From positions 1 through 8,107 of the forward strand of contig JAUYKR010000081.1 in the NCBI GenBank assembly GCA_030699855.1: a stretch of 8,107 nucleotides of DNA, in the 5' to 3' direction. This DNA is from a bacterium. GTDB lineage: Bacteria; Patescibacteriota; Gracilibacteria; JAUYGZ01. The notes under the pieces were generated by a model. That model did not search any database, was not told the DNA's origin, and worked only from the letters and a program-made list of their open reading frames with translations. The position numbers and the translations under genes are program-made. Positions 1 to 6,590 of the stretch are shown here, in pieces; the stretch's first letter is position 1; the number at the start of each line of letters is the position of its first letter.

Positions 1-104
1 AAAAATCTTATTTTCATAGTTGTATGCTATCACAAGAGAGATGATCTCAGAAAGAGGAGGGATTTGTTTCTTTCGAGGTTTTGGCGGAATTGGTCGCGCG
101 AAGA

Positions 105-116
105 CGAACATGTTCG
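105..116. other. 12-base perfect palindrome (possible protein-binding site)
   Basis: CGAACATGTTCG is its own reverse complement, and with one mismatched pair the symmetry extends to 102-119 (AG on one side, CT on the other). Its half-site resembles the GAAC/GTTC of Gram-positive SOS boxes, but the spacing is 2 bases instead of 4, so I do not call it a LexA site. It lies between two other palindromes inside the 47-182 element, about 75 bases downstream of the last operon gene. Confidence 0.45.
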
Positions 117-127
117 GCTGAGCGGCG

Positions 128-147
128 CCTGCCTGCCGGCAGGCAGG
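128..147. repeat. 20-base perfect GC-rich palindrome, candidate dispersed patescibacterial repeat
   Basis: CCTGCCTGCC followed by its exact reverse complement GGCAGGCAGG. GGC at 124-126 and GCC at 148-150 extend the pairing to 13 bases past a single-base bulge (127). When translated by chance, the palindrome gives LPAGRQA, a string I recall from many spurious or extended ORFs in patescibacterial assemblies. The family assignment rests on memory rather than a search. With no loop between the halves, it suits a dimeric DNA-binding protein better than a stable RNA hairpin. Confidence 0.7.
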
Positions 148-156
148 GCCACCGAG

Positions 157-190
157 AAAAAATAAATCCTTCCTCTTTCTGAAAAGAGAA
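157..190 (-). terminator. Candidate intrinsic terminator after the last operon gene
   Basis: Read on the minus strand, the bases directly after the TGA of the 619-residue gene can form a hairpin: TTCTCTTT (190-183), loop TCAG (182-179), AAAGAGGA (178-171), giving 8 pairs with one G-T wobble. A T-rich tract follows at 166-157 (TTTATTTTTT). Weak points are the low GC of the stem and about 4 bases between stem and T tract. The 3' half of this hairpin is also part of the outer arm of the larger inverted repeat (47-182), so the two folds are mutually exclusive; the local hairpin would form first during transcription. Confidence 0.4.
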
Positions 191-2050
191 TCAGTTCTCC
201 GGATTCCTTGGCGCCAAGCAAGCTTCAGTAGGTTTCTGCGCATTTTGAAAGTCCCACAAGCTCCCGTAGATCTGCTCCAACCGGCTCTGGTGAGTAATGA
301 CGCTCTTCTTACTGCCACCAGCCGGAGGAATCTCCACCAGATTATCGGACACGTCTTTGAGAATATTGACCAACTCAGTTGCCACCAAATCCGTTTGAGC
401 GGTAAACATGGTCTTGTAACGAGCCCGCAAACCCTTGAAGTGAAGATTTTGAGCTTTTAGCAATTCGTTGTAAGACTGCTCCTGCAGCAAAGTGCCAAGA
501 TCTTCGCTGCCGCTGGCCACAATATCCTGTTCGCTCCCGGGCAGACTCAGCTCATTGCCCTCGAAGCCGAAACCGGAACATTTAATTAGCTCCTTCACCC
601 CTCCCCCCAGCCCAGAGAGGTTGGTAAGATTAACCCCCTCGCACTTAGGCTCGGACCGACAGTAGGTGACGCCGTTGGCACTGCCGATGACCGGCAAATC
701 TGAGGTGGATCTGCCAGCCTTTTTATACATGGTCACAATGCGCTGACAAATGCTTTGATAAGAGCGTTCACGGCCGGCTTCCAGCCGCTTGGCCATGGAC
801 AAGCGCTGCTGCAATTTTCCATCCTGATCCTTTTTGACACCGATCACGGCTTCCAGAAGTCCGGAGAGTTTTTCACCCAGTTTGGACAAGTTGGCTGAAC
901 CGGGCCCGCCCACCTTGCTGAGAGCCAGGCTTTCATAGTCGATGGCGGCCAGGATTCTGTTTCGTCCGCGGATAGCTTCCTGAAGCCTGATCTGGTCCTC
1001 AGAGCTGAGACCGCCCTTGAGGCGCTGCACATCCAGGTCAGCGATGACCTCCTCCATTTTAGTCAAGGCTTTGCCGTAGGCTTTGATGTTTTCGTTCAGC
1101 GTTTCCAAAAATAATCGGTACTGCTCTTCCACGCTGGTCGGCTTGGGGACTTCCAACACTTCCCCCCCCTGAGGCTGACAATGCTCACCATACATTTCGG
1201 CCAGCCGCTGGCCGTGCTGATCCAGAAATTCTTTGAGGGTCATTTCTTCTTTTTCCAGGGCGTAAGCAAAATACTGGGTAAGATCAACACCAACGTCGAT
1301 CACAGCCGCGCAGGTATCCGGAAGCGCGTCCAGCAGCACTCTGAAGTCGGTGGCCGATCGCCTGAGGAAGGTTCCACCTTCTTTGGACACCTGTTCCCAG
1401 TTGATGGAAAAAAAGTCGGAGGGATCGACCAGCCAATAGAAAATTTTATCGGTATCGAGCTTTTGTCCCAGAAAGTCATAGAAAGCGCCCTCATCGTCAA
1501 AGTCCGCCTCCGGCTTCTTCTTGAACACCGGTTTATTGCCCATCATCCGGAATTTTTGTTCTTCCAGAAAGTCCATCTTCGTCTTGACCTCGTTTACGCG
1601 GCGCTCCAACTGGAGCGCCTGCTCTTGAGTTTGAGCTTGCTGCTGCTGATCGCCTTTGGAAATGTCCAGTTTTTTCAAACACCACTGCTGCTCCAGAGCC
1701 GTTCGCTGCGTCATCAACTGCTCGCGCTTGTCTTCGATTCCCCAGAGGAGATTCCGCCAGGATTCGTTGCGAAACAGCACCGTCATATCGAGCAGGGATT
1801 TCAGCATCGACCAGCCCTCCCCGCCCAGGTTGAGCAAGTCGATTCCCAGCGAGTACAGGCCGCAAGCCGCCGGCACTACCGGCCGGACCACCCCTTCCAA
1901 AAGCTGATCCCCAAACTGAGTACCAAACCCTTCACCAAAACTTTCAACAACACCACTGTCAGTTTCGGCCCTCCCCGTCTCCACCCCAACGGGGGAAACG
2001 ATTAGGCTGGCAATCAGCACGACGACGATCATGGAACGAAGGAATTTCAT
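191..2050 (-). CDS. Predicted exported coiled-coil protein with nine cysteines, last gene of the operon
   Basis: A 619-residue protein of unrecognised family. The signal peptide is about 1-28 (KFLR, then SMIVVVLIASLIVSPVG, probable cut after Gly-Arg-Ala). A moderately hydrophobic, Gly-containing stretch covers about 50-90 (VVRPVVPAACGLYSLGIDLL), possibly a membrane-associating helix. A first coiled coil spans about 105-170 and includes a Gln-rich tract (QQQQAQTQEQALQ). A second helical/coiled-coil region covers about 305-450. Cysteines occur at 63 and 124, near 247, 292 and 437, in a cluster near 466-490 (YCRSEPKC and KCSGFG), and at 611. The ATG at 2050 lies 3 bases after the TAG of the preceding gene with no Shine-Dalgarno, consistent with translational coupling. 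Translation ends in TGA, and a candidate terminator begins immediately downstream, so this is probably the end of the operon. An antisense open frame of 274 codons overlaps it but has no protein-like features. Confidence 0.85.
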   Translation of the reverse strand: MKFLRSMIVVVLIASLIVSPVGVETGRAETDSGVVESFGEGFGTQFGDQLLEGVVRPVVPAACGLYSLGIDLLNLGGEGWSMLKSLLDMTVLFRNESWRNLLWGIEDKREQLMTQRTALEQQWCLKKLDISKGDQQQQAQTQEQALQLERRVNEVKTKMDFLEEQKFRMMGNKPVFKKKPEADFDDEGAFYDFLGQKLDTDKIFYWLVDPSDFFSINWEQVSKEGGTFLRRSATDFRVLLDALPDTCAAVIDVGVDLTQYFAYALEKEEMTLKEFLDQHGQRLAEMYGEHCQPQGGEVLEVPKPTSVEEQYRLFLETLNENIKAYGKALTKMEEVIADLDVQRLKGGLSSEDQIRLQEAIRGRNRILAAIDYESLALSKVGGPGSANLSKLGEKLSGLLEAVIGVKKDQDGKLQQRLSMAKRLEAGRERSYQSICQRIVTMYKKAGRSTSDLPVIGSANGVTYCRSEPKCEGVNLTNLSGLGGGVKELIKCSGFGFEGNELSLPGSEQDIVASGSEDLGTLLQEQSYNELLKAQNLHFKGLRARYKTMFTAQTDLVATELVNILKDVSDNLVEIPPAGGSKKSVITHQSRLEQIYGSLWDFQNAQKPTEACLAPRNPEN

Positions 2051-2053
2051 GCG

Positions 2054-4750
2054 CTATTTGGTTTTTTCTAAAAAGCTTTCCAGGGCGTTAATGGACTTGC
2101 CGCCACTGGATTTAAAATTTTTCTGGTCGACCATCTCCGCCCACCAGTTGGTAAAGCCCAGCATGTTGGACTTGAACTGTTTGAATTCCTGACCGAGGGC
2201 TTTGGGCAACATCAGCGCCGCCTCCTGCTGGGTTTCGAAGTTGTAGTTTTGTTCGTCCGCCTTTTTGGCCTGAGTGAGGCTCTTCACTTCGCTATTGATG
2301 GCGGAGAAGAGATCGCTCAGATCACTGATGCCCGAATTGGCGGTGATCTGTCGGGTGACCTGTTCTTCCGGCGTCTGTGTCCGACGGAAGTCGGTCTGCA
2401 GGTAATAACCACTTCCAGGTATACGATCGAGAACAAAATCCTTAAACTTATCGAAGGAGCTGTGTCCGTCGAAGGGCCCGCACTGATTGTCGCGGTTAAA
2501 ATCGCGACTGAGATCATTCCAGTTTTTCACCTGATCCATAACCTGATCGCGGAGCTGATTCACCTCCTTTTCCCAGGCCCGAATGGTGTCCCCGCCTCCG
2601 CACTGTATACTGCCGATATTCGGCGAGCCCTCGATGTAATAGCCCCTGAGGCAGATCATTTTTTCCAGACGGAGATTGCCTTCATCGGCGGGAATTCGCT
2701 GAATATCGGCCATCCGCTTTTTGAGGGCATCAAGACGAACTTTCAAGTCCTGAGCCACCGGCACCTCGTTTTCCTCATACCAAGGCTGCGTCTGACCTAA
2801 ACGGTAAAGGAAGTCGTGCTGAGCGCGCTCCGCTTGTCCCTGACGGCCCACCAGTGACTTCCAGAACAAATTGCGGTCGAGGTAGGCTTTGCGAAAATTG
2901 TCATAGGACAATTTGCCGCCGCCAATGGCGGATGTGCAGCGCTTGACCGCGTCGGGATCCTTGAATTCCACTTCGCAGTCGAAATCATCGCTACCCTTTT
3001 TCATCCTACTCACAACTTCCGGATAGCCCACCAACTGGGCATATTTTTCGTCGGTCACGCCGGCCTTGGGATAACAGATATCGGGATAAAACTTGACCGG
3101 AACCCATTCTCTATAAATAAATTGGTCGAGTTTATCACCATAGCCGTCTTCGCAGACGGAACTTTCCATGATCGTCCCCGTGTTTTTGTGGGGGCGAACG
3201 CTTTGAGCCAGAATTTGCTCTTCGAACAGCTGATTCATTTCGGCAATCCGACAACTGATGCAGTCCTCGCGGCGCTTCTGCCAGGTCTTGCCGACCTTGT
3301 CGAAAGTAACGTTGATACAAAAGGCCAGCTTCATCACCAAGCCTGGCGTGTCGGTATCGTTTAGATTTTCGCAAAGGGCTTCCAAATTGAGATCGTCTTC
3401 GCCCGCCAAAGATGGAACGATAGGCCGGCCGTCTATGGTAGCTCCACCGTTTGAATTTCCGCCGCTACTCGAACTCAGGCCCCCACCCGTCGGTGAAGTA
3501 CCTGCCGGTCCCGAGTATACCGTTCCCGATCCCGAGGCAACATCGGGTGACTGATTTGAAACCGGTCCGCCAACCAAGGTTCCCCGCCCCTGCGGCGTTG
3601 CCTGCGTATAGCCAAGAGTGGAAAAATCAAGGCGTAGGCCTTCACGGGCCGAGCAGTAAGGTCCTCCATAGGTATCTTTACTGGCTCCAAAACCAGTACT
3701 TCCGGAATCTGTCGGAACATTCAGAGGAGGAAAAGCCTGTCGGGAGGACACCGAACGGGAACTGATTTCGCCGAAGCGCTGGGGCTGACTGGTTCCGACC
3801 TGAGTGGCGCTGGTGATGGTTTGGCCGGACACTTGGCCCAAAGCCGCCCTTTCAGACGCCGTTTCCCCGACATCACCGCCGCCGGACTGGCGCGGATCCC
3901 CCGGCCCGGAAATCCCCATGGAAAACGAAGTTCCAAAAAAGATAAAATCGATGATATCGAGATCAAACAGGAGATCGTAACGAGGGAAAGTAGTACCGAA
4001 CAAGGCGTCGGCAAAAGGAATATCGCTGGTGAAATCGTCAAGATCGCCATTAATAAAAGTCTGCATCACCTTGAGCTGCCGCCGCAGCGGCGACAACAGC
4101 GTTTGCAAGCGTGATTCAAAACTGACGTCTTCGGTAAAGTTCTGGTAACAAGCGAGCAGCACGTCCTGCTCCACCGGTCCGTCCAGATTGGGGAGAGCCT
4201 TGATTTGAGCTTCGATTTGGTCGCGGCTCTGCTGATCAATCTGACCGACGATCCGCTGCAGATATTCAATCTGGTCCAGACCTGCCGAACTCGCGGTGCC
4301 GACCGTACCGGTCTCTGCAACTATTTGCCGCTCCTGCAAACGGTTTTTGAGAATCCTTAAACGAACTTCCTCGTCTCCGATCTGCCCCATTTTAATACGC
4401 AGACAATCGGCCCGCAGGTCGTCCTTGAGGGTGGGCTGATATTCTCTCGACTTCTGCCAGAGCGGATCCTGATACAAATCCCAAAAAGCGTATTGCCCCT
4501 GCTGCCGCGACGGTTTGGGCTTCAAATCAAGGTCGATGCCGAAACGCTGCTTGAGGGCGGCATCAATGTCCTCGGTCGGACGCTTGACAGCATCCTCGTA
4601 GATCTTGCGGTAGAAACCAGTGCCGGACACATCGGAATCTTCCTCCGCCGGCGGATCTGCTGCCGGCGCTTCAGCCTGTGTGAGCATCATCGGCATTGGA
4701 ATACCGATCAGCACCAGGGCAAGAAGCGATATAAAAATTCGAGTCGTCAT
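2054..4750 (-). CDS. Large predicted exported cysteine-rich protein with Gly/Ser-rich central linker
   Basis: An 898-residue protein, the largest of the operon; I do not recognise the family. The signal peptide is about 1-28 (hydrophobic core FISLLALVLIGIP, likely cut near Ala-Glu-Ala), followed by an acidic Pro/Ala stretch. Residues about 45-235 form a helical domain with coiled-coil character and two cysteines. At about 255-280 is a Phe/Ile-rich hydrophobic patch (IIDFIFFGTSFSMGISG). Residues about 283-445 are a low-complexity Gly/Ser/Thr/Pro linker (for example GGGLSSSSGGNSNGG) with a single cysteine. The C-terminal domain (about 450-898) has 11 of the 14 cysteines, including a CxxC pair at 497-500 (CISC), and several helices. 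The pattern suggests two folded domains joined by a flexible extracellular linker, stabilised by disulphides. Its ATG lies 2 bases after the previous TAA, with no Shine-Dalgarno, and it ends in TAG 3 bases before the next ATG. Functional assignment would be a guess. Confidence 0.85.
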   Translation of the reverse strand: MTTRIFISLLALVLIGIPMPMMLTQAEAPAADPPAEEDSDVSGTGFYRKIYEDAVKRPTEDIDAALKQRFGIDLDLKPKPSRQQGQYAFWDLYQDPLWQKSREYQPTLKDDLRADCLRIKMGQIGDEEVRLRILKNRLQERQIVAETGTVGTASSAGLDQIEYLQRIVGQIDQQSRDQIEAQIKALPNLDGPVEQDVLLACYQNFTEDVSFESRLQTLLSPLRRQLKVMQTFINGDLDDFTSDIPFADALFGTTFPRYDLLFDLDIIDFIFFGTSFSMGISGPGDPRQSGGGDVGETASERAALGQVSGQTITSATQVGTSQPQRFGEISSRSVSSRQAFPPLNVPTDSGSTGFGASKDTYGGPYCSAREGLRLDFSTLGYTQATPQGRGTLVGGPVSNQSPDVASGSGTVYSGPAGTSPTGGGLSSSSGGNSNGGATIDGRPIVPSLAGEDDLNLEALCENLNDTDTPGLVMKLAFCINVTFDKVGKTWQKRREDCISCRIAEMNQLFEEQILAQSVRPHKNTGTIMESSVCEDGYGDKLDQFIYREWVPVKFYPDICYPKAGVTDEKYAQLVGYPEVVSRMKKGSDDFDCEVEFKDPDAVKRCTSAIGGGKLSYDNFRKAYLDRNLFWKSLVGRQGQAERAQHDFLYRLGQTQPWYEENEVPVAQDLKVRLDALKKRMADIQRIPADEGNLRLEKMICLRGYYIEGSPNIGSIQCGGGDTIRAWEKEVNQLRDQVMDQVKNWNDLSRDFNRDNQCGPFDGHSSFDKFKDFVLDRIPGSGYYLQTDFRRTQTPEEQVTRQITANSGISDLSDLFSAINSEVKSLTQAKKADEQNYNFETQQEAALMLPKALGQEFKQFKSNMLGFTNWWAEMVDQKNFKSSGGKSINALESFLEKTK

Positions 4751-4752
4751 TC

Positions 4753-5931
4753 TTAATTACATTTAGTAGTTGCCACACCGACGAATTTCTCCGGAAAGCA
4801 GGACACCAGATCCTTCATGTGAAGAGTCCAGTTTTTTATCGTCGCCAGCCGCTGGATCAGCTCGCTGAGCTGGAGGTGAAGCTGATAGGTTTGGTAGTAC
4901 TGGTTGTAGACGGAAATCGCCGTGTCCAAAGCCTCCTGGGTATGCTGAGCTTCTTCGGTAAGTGCTGTATTGCGTTTTTGCAAAGCCACCAGAAGTTGAT
5001 TGATGTCTCCACTGCTGGAAGCGGCATCCACCAGCGGCCCGCCACCGGTATGAAACAACACCTGACCATACTTTTCGTAGCTGCACATGGCTCGCTCAAT
5101 CACGCAGTCCGGACGGGGATTGTTCACCGTGCACTGGGCCTTAAATTCATTTTTGAGGGCATCGCCCAGCTCCGCAGCCGTCTGGTAGCTGGCAAGTTTT
5201 TTGATGGCCTCACTGAAAAGTTTGTCCATGAAGTCGTGATAGACCAGGCTGTGCTGCACGAAGAAAGGAATGGGGTCGTCTTCGCTTTGGAAGAGGTTGA
5301 GAAGACCATCCTTGGCTGATATGAACCCCTCCACAAAACTGATAATGATCACTACCGGTGTTCCGATCACAAGAGCAATAGGGGCTAAAGGAATACCAAG
5401 AGCGATGGCTCCGGCAGTCGAATATTCTTCTTCATTGTCTTTTTCATCGCTTCTCACCTGCACTCTAATCCTCACCATCACCACCCGAACTTTAGACACA
5501 TCTCCTCCGGCAACAGCCGCATCCAGCTCAGCTCTCAGCGCGGGACTAATTGCCGCCAAGTCAACCTTTGAAAGCGCTGCTAATTTTGCCACATCCTTCG
5601 CGGCGACCGCCGCCTCTTCTTCCTTTCGAGCTTCTTCCCGCTGCTTCAAAATCTCCAAATGTTTTTCCTTGTCCTTCTCCTGCTGTTCGGATTTTTTCTT
5701 CAATTCCTCGGCTTCTTTTTTAATTTCCTCATTCGTAAAAAGCGGCTGCACTTCCGCTTGAATCTTGCACTCACCGCTGGCTGGCAAACTTTTTTCACCA
5801 TACACCGGATATTTCTTCACACAGCAGACATTATCCAGCGTGATGCTGACTTTCGCCGCCAGCGCAGCTGGCGCCACGCTCTGCGCCAGCAGAGAAACGG
5901 CCACAAGCGATATGAAAAAAAATCTGATCAT
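4753..5931 (-). CDS. Predicted exported coiled-coil protein with central hydrophobic segment and eight cysteines
   Basis: A 392-residue protein of unrecognised family. A signal peptide covers about 1-26 (MIRFFFISLVAVSLLAQ, then the Ala-rich site ALAA). Cysteines at 36, 37 and 55 lie in a short N-terminal domain. Residues about 66-110 form a highly charged Lys/Glu coiled coil (for example KKEAEELKKKSEQQEKDKEK), followed by an Ala-rich helix to about 145. Residues 173-205 are strongly hydrophobic with Gly and three Pro (ALGIPLAPIALVIGTPVVII), long enough for one membrane span or a tight hairpin. The C-terminal half is helical, with cysteines at 267, 276, 283, 378 and 391. If the central segment is a simple span, the two cysteine-bearing parts lie on opposite sides of the membrane; a hairpin would keep both outside. 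There are 3 bases between the previous stop and this ATG and only a weak purine stretch (GAGAGA) upstream, so translation is probably coupled to the preceding gene. Confidence 0.85.
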   Translation of the reverse strand: MIRFFFISLVAVSLLAQSVAPAALAAKVSITLDNVCCVKKYPVYGEKSLPASGECKIQAEVQPLFTNEEIKKEAEELKKKSEQQEKDKEKHLEILKQREEARKEEEAAVAAKDVAKLAALSKVDLAAISPALRAELDAAVAGGDVSKVRVVMVRIRVQVRSDEKDNEEEYSTAGAIALGIPLAPIALVIGTPVVIIISFVEGFISAKDGLLNLFQSEDDPIPFFVQHSLVYHDFMDKLFSEAIKKLASYQTAAELGDALKNEFKAQCTVNNPRPDCVIERAMCSYEKYGQVLFHTGGGPLVDAASSSGDINQLLVALQKRNTALTEEAQHTQEALDTAISVYNQYYQTYQLHLQLSELIQRLATIKNWTLHMKDLVSCFPEKFVGVATTKCN

Positions 5932-5934
5932 AAT

Positions 5935-6588
5935 TTAGTCTCTCTCGCCGGTGATGGTGTCACCGAGGCGGTTATTAAAGGCAAAAAAGTTTTGGATCAG
6001 GCGGGAATATTCGGACAGCAGAGTTGTTAAACGAGCGTTCAGAGAGCGCATCCGCTGCGTCAACGGCTGAGTAGATGTCCTTACCCCGCTGCGGAGCAAC
6101 TGACCGCCCATGGTTTCCAAAAAACCATCGATCTGCTCATTGGCTTTTTTGTAGCACTCGGTAGCCAGCGCTGAACGCGGGGCCTGATCCGGAAGCGAGC
6201 TGTTGGTCACCTCGGCGCATTTTTGCAGGTTGTAGGCGGGAATATAGGCCTTGTTCATGGCGTCAAATTTCGATACTTCCCGACAAACGCCCATCAGTTC
6301 AATCCGGGTGTTGCGCGCCAACTGCGCCGCCTCGTCGATCAATTGAGCCGTAGGCGTATTGGTGGAAAGGAGATCATTGAGCTGCTGATAAGCTCCTCGA
6401 ATTCCCTGCTCTTTTGCCTTTGCCAAACCCATTACTTCGGTGATGGCCTTATCGAAGCTTTTTTCGCAGTCGGTGCTCACGTCGGCCAGAGCGGGGAACG
6501 TTCCCACGCTCACCATCATCAAGCCGAGCAGGATGGAAGTGATTTTTTTTGTCAGCGTAAGCGTTGAAGAAAAAATTTTTTGCCTCAT
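5935..6588 (-). CDS. Predicted exported four-cysteine helical protein, first gene of the four-gene operon
   Basis: A 217-residue protein of no family I recognise. The N-terminus is a typical Sec signal peptide: basic residues (MRQK, then KK at 14-15), a hydrophobic core at about 16-31 (ITSILLGLMMVSVG), and a likely cleavage after Ala-Leu-Ala at 33-35. The mature part is about 180 residues, mostly predicted helix, with cysteines at 41, 102, 124 and 145. Four is an even number, suggesting two disulphides. There is no further membrane segment. The ATG at 6588 is the only start that keeps the signal peptide; upstream in frame there is no ATG, GTG or TTG before a stop. No Shine-Dalgarno sequence precedes it: the leader ends CCCCTCCCA, which resembles the ribosomal anti-Shine-Dalgarno core instead, and is an arm of the long inverted repeat. 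Its TAA is followed after 3 bases by the start of the next gene. Confidence 0.85.
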   Translation of the reverse strand: MRQKIFSSTLTLTKKITSILLGLMMVSVGTFPALADVSTDCEKSFDKAITEVMGLAKAKEQGIRGAYQQLNDLLSTNTPTAQLIDEAAQLARNTRIELMGVCREVSKFDAMNKAYIPAYNLQKCAEVTNSSLPDQAPRSALATECYKKANEQIDGFLETMGGQLLRSGVRTSTQPLTQRMRSLNARLTTLLSEYSRLIQNFFAFNNRLGDTITGERD

Positions 6589-6590
6589 TG

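Larger units (their letters stand above)
47..182. repeat. Inverted-repeat element with 19-base arms enclosing three nested palindromes
   Basis: The left arm 47-65 (TCAGAAAGAGGAGGGATTT) matches the reverse complement of the right arm 164-182 (AAATCCTTCCTCTTTCTGA) at 18 of 19 positions. The one mismatch is a G-U wobble in a plus-strand RNA but A-C in a minus-strand RNA. The 98 bases between the arms hold three perfect palindromes in a row: TCGCGCGA (94-101), CGAACATGTTCG (105-116) and a 20-base GC-rich one (128-147). A cruciform or multibranch fold is therefore possible. Nothing protein-coding is credible here. There is no clear target-site duplication; AAGAGA occurs on both sides (34-39 and 184-189) but not at matching distances from the arms. 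It could be a non-autonomous mobile element, a regulatory site array or an RNA structure. Confidence 0.75.
191..6588 (-). other. Four-gene operon encoding exported, cysteine-containing proteins of unknown function
   Basis: Four reading frames follow one another on the minus strand with gaps of 3, 2 and 3 bases, so co-transcription and translational coupling are very likely. All four products start with Sec-type signal peptides, and all carry cysteines in the mature part (4, 8, 14 and 9). Three of them (392, 898 and 619 aa) also have an internal hydrophobic stretch and coiled-coil regions. No enzyme motif, ATPase motif or pilin motif is visible. The proteins are likely partners in one envelope or extracellular complex; ATPases or channel proteins, if any, would have to be encoded elsewhere. 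Confidence 0.75.

Noticed and set aside
51..65. Resemblance of the pyrimidine arm (minus strand CCCTCCTCTTTCT) to the 16S rRNA 3' tail
   Set aside because: Similarity is short and gapped, with no other rRNA sequence around it; more likely chance in a pyrimidine-rich arm.
105..116. LexA-type SOS box
   Set aside because: The half-sites are separated by 2 bases rather than 4, and no SOS-related gene is nearby.
50..190. The frame of the 619-residue gene is open for 47 codons past its TGA, ending at the edge of the inverted repeat
   Set aside because: The sequence crosses palindromes and a T tract and has no protein-like composition; it is likely non-coding.
30..221. 63-codon minus-strand frame overlapping the end of the last gene
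   Set aside because: It lies mostly in the palindromic element, overlaps the 619-residue gene in another frame, has no ribosome binding site, and contains the chance LPAGRQA string.
1181..2005. 274-codon plus-strand open frame antisense to the 619-residue gene
   Set aside because: Composition is that of a shadow frame (runs of Leu, Arg and His from the reverse of coiled-coil codons), with no signal peptide, motif or start context.
191..6588. F-type conjugation (TraN/TraU/TraH-like) cysteine-rich exported proteins
   Set aside because: The general style (exported, many cysteines, coiled coils) is similar, but I see no specific motif or length match, and no ATPase, coupling protein or channel gene is in the window.
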